A DNA stretch of 64,000 bases. It comes from Pseudomonas cichorii. Lineage in GTDB: Bacteria > Pseudomonadota > Gammaproteobacteria > Pseudomonadales > Pseudomonadaceae. The stretch lies in the NCBI RefSeq assembly GCF_015471405.1, contig NZ_BLVZ01000005.1:1-64000 (forward strand), read 5' to 3'. The notes beneath the pieces were generated by a model. It saw only the letters and a list, made by a program, of their open reading frames with translations. It was not told the origin of the DNA and made no database searches. The first letter of the stretch is position 1, and the number at the start of each line of letters is the position of its first letter. Shown in pieces: positions 54,645 to 64,000 of the stretch. The position numbers and the translations under genes are program-made.

Positions 54645-55025
54645 ATGCCCGATTCCCGTTATCAGGTCGACGTCAGCGTCGTCACGCGCTTCCTCGCAGA
54701 ACAATCGCAACCCGAGCAGAATCGCTTCGCCTTCGCTTACACCATCACCGTCCACAATAACGGCGAACTGCCTGCCAGGCTGCTTTCACGGCACTGGGTC
54801 ATCACTGACGGTGACGGCCATGTCGAAGAAGTGCGTGGTGAAGGCGTCGTAGGCCAACAGCCATTGATCCAGGCTGGCCAGAGCCACACTTACAGCAGCG
54901 GCACAGTGATGACGACGAAAGTCGGCAACATGCAAGGCTCGTATCAGATGCTCGCCGAAGACGGCAAACGCTTCGATGCAGTGATTGCGCCCTTCCGCCT
55001 TGCCGTACCAGGTGCCCTTCACTGA
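54645..55025 (+). CDS. apaG: ApaG protein (DUF525)
   Basis: The 126-residue single-domain protein has the conserved stretches [20 protein letters not shown] and [22 protein letters not shown], which form a fibronectin-III-like fold. Its role is uncertain; mutants in enteric bacteria show Co2+ and Mg2+ phenotypes. The TGA stop overlaps the apaH ATG by one base. Confidence 0.93.
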   Translation: MPDSRYQVDVSVVTRFLAEQSQPEQNRFAFAYTITVHNNGELPARLLSRHWVITDGDGHVEEVRGEGVVGQQPLIQAGQSHTYSSGTVMTTKVGNMQGSYQMLAEDGKRFDAVIAPFRLAVPGALH

Positions 55026-55909
55026 TGGCGGTATATGCCGTTGGCGACCTGCAAGGTTGCCTTGAACCGTTGAAATGCCTGCTCGACGATGTCCGGTTCG
55101 ATCCGGCCAGGGATCAGCTATGGCTAGTGGGCGACCTGGTCAACCGTGGCCCGCAATCGCTGGAAACGCTGCGTTTTCTCTACAGCATCCGCGAGTCCAT
55201 CGTCTGTGTACTGGGCAATCATGACCTGCACCTGCTGGCCGCCTCACGCAAGATAGAACGCCTCAAGAAATCCGACACCCTGCGCGAGATTCTTGAAGCG
55301 CCGGACAGCAATGAACTACTGGATTGGGTGCGTCGGCAAAAACTGATGCACTACGACGCCCAGCGCAATATCGCCATGGCCCACGCAGGCATAGCCCCGC
55401 AGTGGTCGCTGAAAAAAGCCCTCAAGTGCGCCAGCGAAGTCGAACAGGCCTTACAGGACGACAATCTGTACGAGCCCTTTCTGGATGGCATGTACGGCAA
55501 TGAACCCGTCAAGTGGGACAATGACCTGCAAGGCGTGACAAGGCTGCGCGTCATCACCAACTATTTCACCCGCATGCGCTTCTGTACCCGCGAAGGCAAG
55601 CTCGACCTCAAGAGCAAGGAAGGCATCGAGACCGCCCTGCCAGGCTACAAACCATGGTTCCAGCACGAGAATCGCAAGACCCGGGACCTGAAGATCATCT
55701 TCGGCCACTGGGCAGCCCTCGAAGGCAAGTGCGACGAGCCCGGCATTTATGCGCTGGACAGCGGGTGCGTGTGGGGCGGCGCCATGACCCTTATGAACGT
55801 CGACACCCTTGAACGTCATCGCTGCGATTGCGATGCTGTCGGCAATGCCGCCCCACGCCCGGCAACATCCCTCATTTCCCAGCCAGAGGCCAGCGAGGCC
55901 CGGCGTTAA
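55025..55909 (+). CDS. apaH: Symmetrical diadenosine-tetraphosphate hydrolase
   Basis: The 294-residue metallophosphatase splits Ap4A to two ADP and also removes Np4 caps from mRNA. Metal-binding motifs are GDLQGC (residue 7), GDLVNRGP (residue 37) and GNHDLHLLA (residue 65), with AHAG further on. About 20 residues at the C-terminus are not conserved in family members. It overlaps apaG by one base. Confidence 0.94.
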   Translation: MAVYAVGDLQGCLEPLKCLLDDVRFDPARDQLWLVGDLVNRGPQSLETLRFLYSIRESIVCVLGNHDLHLLAASRKIERLKKSDTLREILEAPDSNELLDWVRRQKLMHYDAQRNIAMAHAGIAPQWSLKKALKCASEVEQALQDDNLYEPFLDGMYGNEPVKWDNDLQGVTRLRVITNYFTRMRFCTREGKLDLKSKEGIETALPGYKPWFQHENRKTRDLKIIFGHWAALEGKCDEPGIYALDSGCVWGGAMTLMNVDTLERHRCDCDAVGNAAPRPATSLISQPEASEARR

Positions 55910-55932
55910 AAGATCAGCTCAGGAGCCCAATC

Positions 55933-56253
55933 ATGACCGAATTCAAACGCATTCCCCCTGAACAGGCCCACGCCCTGCGCGAACAGGGCGCCGTACTGGT
56001 GGACGTTCGCGACCCTCAGGCTTTCGCCAGCAACCACATTCCCGATTCGCAGCATCTGGACAATCACTCGATCGCTGACTTCATCGCCAAGGCCGATCTG
56101 GACAAGCCGCTGGTGGTGGTCTGTTACCACGGAAACTCCAGCCAGAGTGCTGCAGCCTATCTCGTAGGCCAGGGCTTCTCCGACGTGTACAGCCTGGACG
56201 GTGGTTTCGAGTTGTGGCGCACCACGTTCCCGGGCGAAACAGCGCAAGGTTAA
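55933..56253 (+). CDS. glpE: Thiosulfate sulfurtransferase GlpE (single-domain rhodanese)
   Basis: The 106-residue rhodanese carries the active-site loop [13 protein letters not shown] with the catalytic cysteine near residue 65. It transfers sulfane sulfur from thiosulfate to an acceptor such as cyanide or thioredoxin. AGGAG lies 9 bases before the ATG at 55933; an upstream frame overlaps apaH. It is the last gene of the lptD-to-glpE cluster. Confidence 0.9.
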   Translation: MTEFKRIPPEQAHALREQGAVLVDVRDPQAFASNHIPDSQHLDNHSIADFIAKADLDKPLVVVCYHGNSSQSAAAYLVGQGFSDVYSLDGGFELWRTTFPGETAQG

Positions 56254-56589
56254 CGACAGAACGGATGCTGGTGCAGATATGTATAAACGGCCAGCACGAC
56301 TCTGAAAAAATATTTTTATCCTGCTGATCCCGCGTCCTGCGCGGGTTCGCGCCCAAACTGACGAACGGTCAGCCCGACTTCTTGTTCATCCCTTCTTTAT
56401 CTTTCTGAATCCGAACTATCCTTAGCCTCAGGCCATCCGTAATCAGGGGAGAGCCGGTACACCGGCGCGTGGGTCATCGGTAGTTACTTTTATGGTGTTC
56501 TGGGGGGTAAACGGCATCTGGATACTCAGCTGCTGCCAGCATCGACTGACGATCCGCCGCCGGCTCAACGTATCGAGCGAGGTGACGTC
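56254..56589 (+). other. 336-base region upstream of prkA
   Basis: No gene is visible. The region has a CCCGCG-TCCTG-CGCGGG hairpin at 56329-56345 that may end the glpE transcript. CTATCCT at 56416-56422 is one base off the sigma-S -10 consensus, and a GCCGGTACACCGGC palindrome lies near 56452-56465. From about 56430 to 56589 the sequence would be prkA leader. A GAGGTG ribosome site precedes the prkA ATG. Confidence 0.4.
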
Positions 56590-58512
56590 ATGAGTATTTT
56601 TAGCCACTTCCAACAACGCTTTGAAACCACACGTCAGGAAGAGCTCTCGTTACAGGAGTATCTGGAGCTCTGCAAACAGGATCGCAGCGCCTACGCCTCT
56701 GCCGCAGAACGTCTTCTGCTGGCCATTGGCGAGCCCGAACTGGTGGATACCTCCACCAACTCACGGTTGTCGCGGATCTTTTCCAACAAGGTGATCCGGC
56801 GTTATCCGGCCTTTGCGGACTTCCATGGAATGGAAGAATGCATCGACCAGATCGTGTCGTATTTCCGCCACGCAGCCCAAGGCCTTGAGGAAAAGAAACA
56901 AATCCTCTATCTGCTGGGTCCGGTGGGTGGCGGCAAGTCGTCTCTGGCTGAAAAGCTCAAACAACTGATCGAAAAAGTCCCCTTCTACGCAATCAAGGGT
57001 TCGCCGGTCTTCGAGTCGCCACTGGGGTTGTTCAATGCAACCGAAGACGGTGCCATTCTCGAAGAGGACTTCGGCATCCCTCGGCGCTACCTCAACACCA
57101 TCATGTCGCCATGGGCGACCAAACGTCTGGCTGAGTTCGGGGGCGACATCAGCCAGTTCAAGGTGGTGAAACTTTATCCATCGGTTCTCAACCAGATCGG
57201 CGTGGCGAAAACCGAGCCGGGTGACGAGAACAACCAGGACATTTCCGCTCTGGTGGGTAAGGTCGATATCCGCAAGCTTGAGGAATTCCCGCAAAACGAC
57301 GCAGACGCCTACAGCTATTCAGGCGCTCTGTGCCGGGCCAACCAGGGCCTGATGGAATTCGTCGAGATGTTCAAGGCGCCTATCAAGGTCCTGCACCCGT
57401 TGCTGACTGCGACTCAGGAAGGCAACTACAACAGTACCGAAGGCCTGGGGGCGATTCCGTTTACGGGCATCCTGCTGGCTCACTCCAACGAATCGGAATG
57501 GCACAGCTTCCGTAACAACAAGAACAACGAAGCCTTCATCGACCGTATCTACATCGTGAAAGTGCCGTACTGCCTGCGTGTCAGCGACGAGATCAAGATC
57601 TACGACAAGCTGCTGTTCAACAGCTCGCTGGCCAAGGCGCATTGCGCGCCCGACACACTGAAAATGCTGGCGCAGTTCACGACTCTGTCGCGCCTCAAAG
57701 AGCCGGAAAACTCCAACATCTACTCCAAGATGCGTGTGTATGACGGCGAGAATCTCAAAGATACAGACCCCAAGGCCAAGTCGATCCAGGAGTACCGCGA
57801 CAGTGCGGGCGTCGACGAAGGCATGAACGGCCTTTCAACCCGCTTCGCATTCAAGATCCTGTCCAAGGTCTTCAACTTCGATCCACACGAAATCGCCGCC
57901 AACCCGGTACACCTGTTGTACGTGCTGGAGCAGCAGATCGAACAGGAGCAATTCCCGGCTGAAACCCGTGAGCGCTATCTGCGTTTCATCAAGGAGTATC
58001 TGGCACCGCGCTACATCGAGTTCATCGGCAAGGAAATCCAGACCGCGTACCTTGAGTCCTACAGCGAATACGGTCAGAACATCTTCGACCGCTACGTGCT
58101 GTATGCAGACTTCTGGATTCAGGACCAGGAATATCGTGATCCGGAAACCGGTGAAATTCTCAACCGTGTCGCCCTGAACGAAGAGCTGGAAAAGATCGAA
58201 AAACCTGCCGGCATCAGCAACCCGAAAGATTTCCGCAACGAGATCGTCAACTTCGTGCTGCGTGCCCGCGCCAACAACAACGGCAAGAATCCAACCTGGC
58301 TCAGTTACGAAAAACTGCGTGTGGTGATCGAGAAGAAAATGTTCTCCAACACCGAGGACCTGCTGCCAGTCATCAGTTTCAACGCCAAGGCCAGCAAAGA
58401 GGATCAACAAAAACACAACGACTTCGTCACCCGAATGGTCGAGCGGGGCTATACCGACAAACAGGTGCGTCTACTCTCCGAGTGGTATCTGCGCGTGCGC
58501 AAGTCACAGTGA
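56590..58512 (+). CDS. prkA: PrkA-family serine protein kinase (YeaG-like)
   Basis: The 640-residue protein has an N-terminal AAA-type PrkA domain with Walker A GPVGGGKSS (about residue 117) and a C-terminal PrkA kinase-like region. In E. coli YeaG works with YeaH in sustained nitrogen starvation and stationary-phase adaptation. The three genes prkA-yeaH-spoVR are consistently linked in proteobacteria. A ribosome site GAGGTG precedes the ATG. Stress control by sigma-S is known for the E. coli genes and is only hinted at here. Confidence 0.93.
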   Translation: MSIFSHFQQRFETTRQEELSLQEYLELCKQDRSAYASAAERLLLAIGEPELVDTSTNSRLSRIFSNKVIRRYPAFADFHGMEECIDQIVSYFRHAAQGLEEKKQILYLLGPVGGGKSSLAEKLKQLIEKVPFYAIKGSPVFESPLGLFNATEDGAILEEDFGIPRRYLNTIMSPWATKRLAEFGGDISQFKVVKLYPSVLNQIGVAKTEPGDENNQDISALVGKVDIRKLEEFPQNDADAYSYSGALCRANQGLMEFVEMFKAPIKVLHPLLTATQEGNYNSTEGLGAIPFTGILLAHSNESEWHSFRNNKNNEAFIDRIYIVKVPYCLRVSDEIKIYDKLLFNSSLAKAHCAPDTLKMLAQFTTLSRLKEPENSNIYSKMRVYDGENLKDTDPKAKSIQEYRDSAGVDEGMNGLSTRFAFKILSKVFNFDPHEIAANPVHLLYVLEQQIEQEQFPAETRERYLRFIKEYLAPRYIEFIGKEIQTAYLESYSEYGQNIFDRYVLYADFWIQDQEYRDPETGEILNRVALNEELEKIEKPAGISNPKDFRNEIVNFVLRARANNNGKNPTWLSYEKLRVVIEKKMFSNTEDLLPVISFNAKASKEDQQKHNDFVTRMVERGYTDKQVRLLSEWYLRVRKSQ

Positions 58513-58521
58513 TGCAGCGGT

Positions 58522-58592
58522 AAGCTACAAGCCTCAGGCAACAAGCTGGGACGGTCGGGTTCACAGATACGACCGCAACCAGCTTGTAGCTT
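58522..58592. repeat. Dispersed inverted repeat with the CTACAAG core between prkA and yeaH
   Basis: AAGCTACAAGC (58522-58532) pairs with GCTTGTAGCTT (58582-58592). Outer GCAGC/GCTGC steps extend the stem to 58514-58600. The same core forms the tandem array at 37423. It sits inside an operon, so it is more likely an mRNA processing or stability element than a terminator. Confidence 0.75.
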
Positions 58593-58628
58593 GAAGCTGC
58601 TTTCTACTTGCGGCTGCCCGGAGGGCCT

Positions 58629-59900
58629 ATGAGCTATGTGATCGACCGACGCCTCAATGGCAAGAACAAGAGCACGGTAAATCGCCAGCGGTTTCTGCGG
58701 CGTTATCGTGACCACATCAAAAAAGCAGTGGAAGAAGCGGTCAGTCGTCGCTCCATTACCGATATGGAGCATGGCGAGCAAATAAGCATTCCCGGTCGCG
58801 ATATCGACGAGCCGGTGCTTCATCATGGTCGCGGTGGCAAACAGACGGTTGTCCATCCCGGCAACAAGGAATTCTCCAGCGGCGAGCATATCGCCCGCCC
58901 GCAAGGTGGTGGCGGTGGCAAGGGGCCTGGCAAGGCAAGCAACTCCGGCGAAGGCATGGACGAGTTCGTCTTCCAGATCACCCAGGAAGAGTTTCTCGAA
59001 TTCATGTTCGAGGACCTCGAGCTGCCCAACCTGGTCAAACGCAACCTGACCGGCACCGACACGTTCAAGACTGTACGCGCCGGGATCAGTAACGAGGGCA
59101 ACCCATCGCGCATCAATATCATTCGTACCCTGCGCTCGGCCCATGCACGCCGCATCGCGCTGTCCGGCAGCAGCCGCGCCAAGCTCAAGGAAACGGTGAA
59201 CGAGCTGGAGCGTCTCAAGCGCGAAGAACCAGACAACTTCGGCGACATCCAGGAACTGGAAGTAGAAATAGACCGTTTGAAAGCGCGGATTCGTCGCGTG
59301 CCCTACCTGGACACCTTCGACCTCAAGTACAACCTGCTGGTCAAGCAACCCAACCCAAGCTCAAAAGCGGTGATGTTCTGCCTGATGGACGTCTCTGGCT
59401 CCATGACCCAGGCGACCAAGGATGTCGCCAAGCGCTTTTTCATCCTGCTGTACCTGTTTCTCAAGCGTAACTACGACAAGATCGAAGTCGTGTTCATCCG
59501 CCACCACACCAGCGCCCGCGAAGTTGACGAAGAAGAGTTCTTCTATTCACGGGAAACCGGCGGCACCATCGTTTCCAGCGCTCTGAAGCTGATGCAGGAA
59601 ATCATGGCCGAACGCTACCCGAGCAACGAATGGAACATCTATGCCGCCCAGGCTTCCGATGGCGATAACTGGAACGACGACTCACCGATCTGCCGCGAAA
59701 TCCTGACCAAGCAGATCATGCCTTTCGTGCAGTACTACACCTACGTGGAGATCACCCCACGCGAGCATCAGGCCTTATGGTTTGAATACGAACGCATCGG
59801 TGAAGAGTTTGCCGATACGTTTGCCCAGCAGCAGCTGGTCTCTGCCGGTGATATCTATCCGGTATTCCGTGAACTCTTCCAGCGCAGGTTAGTGACATGA
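58629..59900 (+). CDS. yeaH: YeaH/YhbH-family (DUF444) protein
   Basis: The 423-residue protein has a central Gly-rich linker ([17 protein letters not shown], near residue 98) and a von Willebrand-type MIDAS fold in the C-terminal half, with [13 protein letters not shown] (near 255). It acts with PrkA in stress adaptation. GGAGG precedes the ATG at 58629. The spoVR ATG overlaps its stop codon, linking the genes. Confidence 0.92.
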   Translation: MSYVIDRRLNGKNKSTVNRQRFLRRYRDHIKKAVEEAVSRRSITDMEHGEQISIPGRDIDEPVLHHGRGGKQTVVHPGNKEFSSGEHIARPQGGGGGKGPGKASNSGEGMDEFVFQITQEEFLEFMFEDLELPNLVKRNLTGTDTFKTVRAGISNEGNPSRINIIRTLRSAHARRIALSGSSRAKLKETVNELERLKREEPDNFGDIQELEVEIDRLKARIRRVPYLDTFDLKYNLLVKQPNPSSKAVMFCLMDVSGSMTQATKDVAKRFFILLYLFLKRNYDKIEVVFIRHHTSAREVDEEEFFYSRETGGTIVSSALKLMQEIMAERYPSNEWNIYAAQASDGDNWNDDSPICREILTKQIMPFVQYYTYVEITPREHQALWFEYERIGEEFADTFAQQQLVSAGDIYPVFRELFQRRLVT

Positions 59901-61459
59901 CCGCTAGAGAGCAGAAGCGCCAACCCCTCTCCACAGGGTCCGAGTGGACATTTGAACTGATCCAGGCCTACGACCGCGAAATCAGCCGTATCGCTGATCG
60001 CTACGCTCTGGATACCTATCCGAACCAGATCGAGGTCATCACGGCCGAGCAGATGATGGATGCCTATGCCTCGGTGGGCATGCCGCTGGGCTATCACCAC
60101 TGGTCATACGGCAAACACTTCCTGAGCACCGAGAAATCCTACACTCGCGGGCAGATGGGGCTGGCCTACGAGATCGTGATCAACTCGGATCCGTGCATTG
60201 CCTATCTGATGGAAGAAAACACCATCTGCATGCAGGCTCTGGTCGTCGCCCACGCCTGCTACGGGCATAACAGCTTCTTCAAGGGCAATTACCTGTTCCG
60301 GACCTGGACCGATGCCAGTTCGATCATCGATTATCTGGTCTTCGCCAAGCAGTACATCATGCAATGCGAAGAGCGCCATGGCATCGATGCAGTGGAAGAC
60401 CTGCTCGACTCCTGCCATGCCCTGATGAACTACGGTGTGGACCGCTACAAGCGGCCCTATCCGATTTCAGCAGAGGAAGAACGACGCCGACAAAAGGATC
60501 GTGAAGAACACCTGCAACGGCAGATCAACGACCTGTGGCGCACCATTCCGAAAAGCGCCGACAAGGGCAACAAGGAAGACAATGCCCGCTTCCCTGCCGA
60601 ACCCCAGGAAAACATCCTGTACTTCATCGAAAAACATGCACCGCTGCTGGAGCCATGGCAGCGCGAAGTGGTGCGCATCGTGCGCAAGATTGCCCAGTAC
60701 TTCTATCCGCAGCGCCAGACCCAGGTGATGAACGAAGGCTGGGCGACGTTCTGGCACTACACGCTGATGAACGATCTGTACGACGAAGGCCTGGTCACCG
60801 ACGGTTTCATGCTGGAGTTCCTGCAGTCGCACACCAGCGTGGTCTACCAGCCTGGCTTCGACAGCCCCTATTACAGCGGCATCAACCCGTACACCCTGGG
60901 CTTTGCCATGTATCAGGACATTCGGCGCATGTGCGAACACCCGACCGATGAGGATCGCCACTGGTTCCCGGAGATTGCAGGCACAGACTGGCTGACGGCA
61001 ATCAAGTTCGCCATGTCCAGCTTCAAGGACGAGAGCTTCATTCTCCAGTACCTGTCACCCAAGGTCATTCGTGACCTCAAACTGTTCAGCATCATGGATG
61101 ACGATCAGAAAGATGACCTGCTGGTGCCCGCGATTCACGATGAAGCCGGCTATCGGACCATTCGGGAAACCCTGGCTGCCCAATACAACCTGGGCAATCG
61201 CGAACCCAACGTGCAGATCTACAGCATCGACCGCCGTGGCGACCGTTCGCTGACACTGCGCCATCAACAACACAACCGCAAACCACTGGGCGACTCAACG
61301 GACGAAGTGCTCAAACACCTGCACCGTCTGTGGGGCTTCGATATCCATCTGGAAACCCTGCAAGGCGATCAGGTGATGAAAACTCACCATGTCCCGCCAC
61401 GCGGCGAACATGCCGAGGGCGACTATCCGAGGCTCGACCTGGCAGTTGTTCACCTCTGA
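59897..61459 (+). CDS. SpoVR-family protein (YcgB-like)
   Basis: The 520-residue protein is typical of the SpoVR family. Conserved stretches include [20 protein letters not shown] (about residue 115), the metal-type [14 protein letters not shown] (about 278) and [15 protein letters not shown]. The name comes from a Bacillus cortex gene; pseudomonads do not sporulate. Its role here is with PrkA and YeaH in stress survival. It overlaps the yeaH stop by four bases. Confidence 0.92.
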   Translation: MTAREQKRQPLSTGSEWTFELIQAYDREISRIADRYALDTYPNQIEVITAEQMMDAYASVGMPLGYHHWSYGKHFLSTEKSYTRGQMGLAYEIVINSDPCIAYLMEENTICMQALVVAHACYGHNSFFKGNYLFRTWTDASSIIDYLVFAKQYIMQCEERHGIDAVEDLLDSCHALMNYGVDRYKRPYPISAEEERRRQKDREEHLQRQINDLWRTIPKSADKGNKEDNARFPAEPQENILYFIEKHAPLLEPWQREVVRIVRKIAQYFYPQRQTQVMNEGWATFWHYTLMNDLYDEGLVTDGFMLEFLQSHTSVVYQPGFDSPYYSGINPYTLGFAMYQDIRRMCEHPTDEDRHWFPEIAGTDWLTAIKFAMSSFKDESFILQYLSPKVIRDLKLFSIMDDDQKDDLLVPAIHDEAGYRTIRETLAAQYNLGNREPNVQIYSIDRRGDRSLTLRHQQHNRKPLGDSTDEVLKHLHRLWGFDIHLETLQGDQVMKTHHVPPRGEHAEGDYPRLDLAVVHL

Positions 61460-61492
61460 GGAGCAGAGCCAGGAAGAATGTTTTTAAGTTTT

Positions 61493-61545
61493 AACCTCCG
61501 CGAGGGCGACTCAGGTTTATCCTGTCGCGCTTACGGAGGTTTTTT
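61493..61545 (+). promoter_or_regulatory. Terminator-like hairpin whose 3' arm is the cca ribosome site
   Basis: AACCTCCG (61493-61500) pairs with CGGAGGTT (61534-61541). Inside, GCGAC..AGG pairs with CCTGTCGC with a two-base bulge. The hairpin is followed by five T and then directly by the cca ATG (61546). The GGAGG of the 3' arm is the only ribosome site for cca. The structure could end the spoVR transcript and also hide the cca start. Confidence 0.75.
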
Positions 61546-62784
61546 ATGCAGATTTATAAAGTGGGTGGCGCTGTACGCGACCGCCTTCTGGGTCAACCCG
61601 TTACCGACAGTGACTGGGTAGTCGTAGGCGCCAGCGCCGAAGAAATGCTGATCAAAGGCTATCGCCCGGTTGGCACTGACTTTCCGGTCTTTCTTCACCC
61701 GCTCACGGGTGAGGAATACGCTCTGGCCCGTACCGAGCGCAAAAGCGGCGTCGGCTACGGCGGCTTTGTCTTTCATGCCAGCCCCGAAGTTACCCTTGAA
61801 CAAGACCTGATCCGCCGCGACCTGACCATCAACGCCATTGCCGAAGACAAGGACGGTAATCTGACCGACCCCTATGGTGGTCAGCGCGATCTTGAAGCAC
61901 GGGTATTGCGTCATGTTTCCCCTGCTTTCGCCGAAGATCCCCTCAGGGTATTGCGGGTAGCCCGCTTTGCCGCACGTTATGCCTCACTGGGCTTCAGCAT
62001 CGCGCCAGAGACGCTGGAACTGATGCGTCAGCTCAGCGAATCCGGCGAACTCAAGGCCCTGACACCCGAGCGCAGCTGGAAGGAGATCTCCAGGGCACTG
62101 ATGGAAGATCAGCCTCAGGTTTTCATTCAGGTGCTACATGATTGCGACGCCCTCAAGGAGTTGCTTCCTGAAGTCGAGGCATTGTTCGGCGTGCCGCAGC
62201 CTGCCGCCCATCACCCGGAAATCGACACGGGCAAGCATGTACTCAGCGTACTAGAGCAATCCGCCATCCATAAACATCCGCTGAGCGTGCGCTGGGCCTG
62301 CCTGCTGCATGACCTGGGCAAAGGACTGACGCCCGAATCCGAATGGCCACGGCACATCGCACACGAGCATACGGGCCTGCGCCTGATAAAAGCCGTCAAC
62401 GAGCGCTTCCGGGTACCGAAGGAATGTCAGGAACTGGCGCTGCTGACAGGCCAATATCACACCCATGGACATCGTGCGCTGGAACTCAAGCCTTCGACGT
62501 TGCTGGAGCTGCTGCAAAGCTTCGACGTCTATCGCCGCCCGCAGCGATTCGAAGAGTTCATCGCCGCCTGCGAGATGGACGCCCGTGGGCGCGACGGTTT
62601 CGAGGAGCGCAGTTATCCACAGGCTGACTATCTGCGCGGCGCGGCCCATGCAGCCCGGACCGTTGCGGTCCAGCCCCTGGTTGAAAAGGGCTTGAAAGGG
62701 CAGGATTTGGGAAATGCGCTGAAAAGCGAACGGCTGGATGCGCTCAAGGTGTACAAGGCTGAGTGCGCTGCGCTTCGCGAATGA
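61546..62784 (+). CDS. cca: Multifunctional CCA-adding tRNA nucleotidyltransferase
   Basis: The 412-residue enzyme adds CCA to tRNA 3' ends without a template. It has the class II nucleotidyltransferase head ([16 protein letters not shown], then [10 protein letters not shown] with the metal Asp pair), the [11 protein letters not shown] block and a C-terminal HD domain (CLLHDLGKG, near residue 250) with phosphatase and 2',3'-cyclic phosphodiesterase activity. It begins at the ATG directly after the terminator-like hairpin. Confidence 0.95.
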   Translation: MQIYKVGGAVRDRLLGQPVTDSDWVVVGASAEEMLIKGYRPVGTDFPVFLHPLTGEEYALARTERKSGVGYGGFVFHASPEVTLEQDLIRRDLTINAIAEDKDGNLTDPYGGQRDLEARVLRHVSPAFAEDPLRVLRVARFAARYASLGFSIAPETLELMRQLSESGELKALTPERSWKEISRALMEDQPQVFIQVLHDCDALKELLPEVEALFGVPQPAAHHPEIDTGKHVLSVLEQSAIHKHPLSVRWACLLHDLGKGLTPESEWPRHIAHEHTGLRLIKAVNERFRVPKECQELALLTGQYHTHGHRALELKPSTLLELLQSFDVYRRPQRFEEFIAACEMDARGRDGFEERSYPQADYLRGAAHAARTVAVQPLVEKGLKGQDLGNALKSERLDALKVYKAECAALRE

Positions 62785-62796
62785 ATTCGCGCCTAC
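62774..62796. repeat. Single REP-like arm between cca and folK
   Basis: TTCGCGAATGAATTCGCGCC followed by TAC matches one arm of the repeat at 31134-31186 with one change. It contains the cca stop codon TGA (62782-62784) and, on the other strand, the folK stop TAG (62793-62795). No second arm is seen. Confidence 0.75.
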
Positions 62797-63308
62797 ACGG
62801 CATCCGGCGTTAATTGCTTGCCGCGCCACTCGAACGCTACAGGCCAGAGCTGTTGATCGATCTGCGCATCAGCCCAGAGCGTGCCGAAAGGCACGCCAAC
62901 ACCTGGATGCAGGCGATCCGCCGCGATCAGCGACAAGGGCCACAGCACAAAGGCATTCTTGAGAATTTCTGCACGCGGCAGGATCAATCCGTCGAAATTA
63001 CCGACCTGCTCGCCATACAGGAGCACGTCGATATCCAGCGGCAGACCCTTGCGATCAGGCGCGTAACGGCCGCTATCGGCTTCGATTATCTTCAAACGGC
63101 GGTCCAGCTCCAGCAATGGCAGATCAGTCAGCGCCGAAACCACCAGATTGAAGAACGGACCGCTCTTGATCCCCACCGGCTGGCTCTCGAATACCGGCGA
63201 GCAGGTCAGCTCGCTCAGGAATGAATCCAGTGCATCCAGCCCGGCATGCAGGTGCCTTTCGCGCTCGATATTACTGCCGAGCCCCAGAAAAACCCGAGTC
63301 AGGGACAT
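62793..63308 (-). CDS. folK: 6-hydroxymethyl-7,8-dihydropterin pyrophosphokinase
   Basis: The 171-residue kinase transfers pyrophosphate from ATP to 6-hydroxymethyl-7,8-dihydropterin in folate synthesis. The N-terminal LGLGSNIERERHLHAGLDAL is the family signature, and LPLDIDVLLYGEQV holds the metal-binding Asp pair. The ATG overlaps the folB stop by ten bases, so the two folate genes are coupled. Confidence 0.93.
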   Translation of the reverse strand: MSLTRVFLGLGSNIERERHLHAGLDALDSFLSELTCSPVFESQPVGIKSGPFFNLVVSALTDLPLLELDRRLKIIEADSGRYAPDRKGLPLDIDVLLYGEQVGNFDGLILPRAEILKNAFVLWPLSLIAADRLHPGVGVPFGTLWADAQIDQQLWPVAFEWRGKQLTPDAV

Positions 63309-63652
63309 CCGCGCTCAATCTCCACGCCCACACCCGCAGCAGCAGCGACAGCGCCCGGCTTGGTCAGCCTCAGACGCAGCCAGGGAATATGAAACTCGCT
63401 CATCAACACTTCGGCCAGACGCTCGGCAAAAGTCTCCACCAACTGGAACTGCGCCTGCTCGGCAAAGGCCTGAATACGGGTTGAAACACTCGCATAGTCC
63501 AGCGCCTTGCTCAGGTCGTCACCCGCGGCGGCAGGCCGGTTATCCCAGGCAAAACTCAGGTCCAGCCGCAAGCACTGGCGAATGCCACGCTCCCAGTCAT
63601 AAGCGCCGATCACCGTATCGACCTCAAGACCGTCGATGAAAACTCTGTCCAA
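63299..63652 (-). CDS. folB: Dihydroneopterin aldolase
   Basis: The 117-residue aldolase makes 6-hydroxymethyl-7,8-dihydropterin, the substrate of Fol[22 protein letters not shown] at the N-terminus is the conserved opening of the family and the catalytic glutamate is in [11 protein letters not shown]. It is divergent from plsY with 74 bases between starts. Confidence 0.92.
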   Translation of the reverse strand: MDRVFIDGLEVDTVIGAYDWERGIRQCLRLDLSFAWDNRPAAAGDDLSKALDYASVSTRIQAFAEQAQFQLVETFAERLAEVLMSEFHIPWLRLRLTKPGAVAAAAGVGVEIERGCP

Positions 63653-63726
63653 GCACTACTCTCCACTGCACGACAAGGGCGCGATGCGCCGTTAGAATCA
63701 GGGCATCCTCGCCCGGAATGGTTAGC

Positions 63727-64000
63727 ATGTTTTGGTTACTGGCTATTTTCGCCTACCTGCTCGGCTCACTGTCCTTCGCCATCCTGCTCAGCCGCCTCAA
63801 TGGCAGCCCGGACCCGCGCGCCAGCGGCTCAGGCAATGCAGGCGCAACCAACATGCTGCGTCTGGCCGGCAAAAAGCTGGCCGTCCTGACCTTGATCGGT
63901 GACCTCTGCAAAGGTCTGATACCGGTACTCCTCGCCAGCCTTGGCGGCCTTGCCCCCGGAGAACAGGCCTGGATCGGCGTTTGCGCCGTATTGGGCCATT
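63727..64000 (+). CDS. plsY: Glycerol-3-phosphate acyltransferase PlsY (5' part)
   Basis: The gene runs off the window end after 91 codons. The visible part has a first membrane helix ([20 protein letters not shown]) and the PlsY motif [16 protein letters not shown] near residue 37, followed by a further helix. PlsY moves an acyl group from acyl-phosphate to glycerol-3-phosphate in the membrane. Start at ATG 63727, preceded by a weak GGAATGG site. Confidence 0.92.
   Translation, partial: MFWLLAIFAYLLGSLSFAILLSRLNGSPDPRASGSGNAGATNMLRLAGKKLAVLTLIGDLCKGLIPVLLASLGGLAPGEQAWIGVCAVLGH

Noticed and set aside
59897..61459. A sporulation gene, from the SpoVR name
   Set aside because: The family is widespread in non-sporing proteobacteria and linked to prkA and yeaH. 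The name is historical.

Overview
The window is ordinary chromosome from a fluorescent Pseudomonas, most likely of the P. syringae group. Three things point there: GC-rich coding sequence; several copies of an inverted repeat built on GTAGGAGCGAATTCATTCGCGAA-like arms; and gene order that, from memory, matches two blocks of the P. aeruginosa PAO1 map (about PA0130-PA0148 for the left third and PA0581-PA0609 for the right half). I see no prophage, insertion sequence, CRISPR array, rRNA or tRNA. Almost every gene is intact and recognisable. The species call is inference.

Left block (1-26 kb). A beta-alanine catabolism set (bauC, bauA, divergent bauR) is followed by purine and pyrimidine uptake and salvage: a xanthine permease with a RutR-like regulator, a nucleoside-type ABC transporter (ATPase and two permeases), 8-oxoguanine deaminase, and, further on, the matching BMP-family binding protein, a 2-oxoglutarate/Fe(II) oxygenase and adenine deaminase. 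Unrelated genes split the purine genes: a MerR regulator with a divergent small membrane protein and an SDR enzyme, an orphan XRE protein, a Ca2+/H+ antiporter, and a complete fecBCDE ferric-citrate ABC importer. An ArsR regulator and a LysR/quinone-oxidoreductase-like pair close the block.

Middle block (26-34 kb). A Bcr/CflA drug efflux pump is followed by a copper-homeostasis cluster: copZ, a small secreted protein of unknown function, copA and cueR. Two textbook CueR-type promoters with 19-bp spacers precede copZ and copA. Then come a RIO-type kinase, an AraC regulator and a divergent bile-acid:Na+ symporter-family transporter.

Right block (34-64 kb). rpe-gph-trpE is followed by the agt genes for 4-aminobutyrate/5-aminovalerate uptake (agtABCD) with their two-component system agtSR. 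Next are a DUF3530 protein, a DnaJ-like protein, the murU/amgK peptidoglycan-recycling pair, the lptD-surA-pdxA-rsmA-apaG-apaH-glpE cluster, the prkA-yeaH-spoVR operon, cca, folK-folB and the start of plsY.

I found no novel multigene system. The most unusual signals are non-coding: a perfect 14-copy, 7-bp tandem repeat just upstream of rpe; a terminator-like hairpin whose 3' arm is the Shine-Dalgarno of cca; a MerR-type promoter that points at an uncharacterised membrane protein; repeat elements that supply the stop codons of neighbouring genes; and a 0.5-kb intergenic region with two perfect DnaA-box 9-mers. No searches could be run. Family names rest on recognised motifs and remembered synteny.
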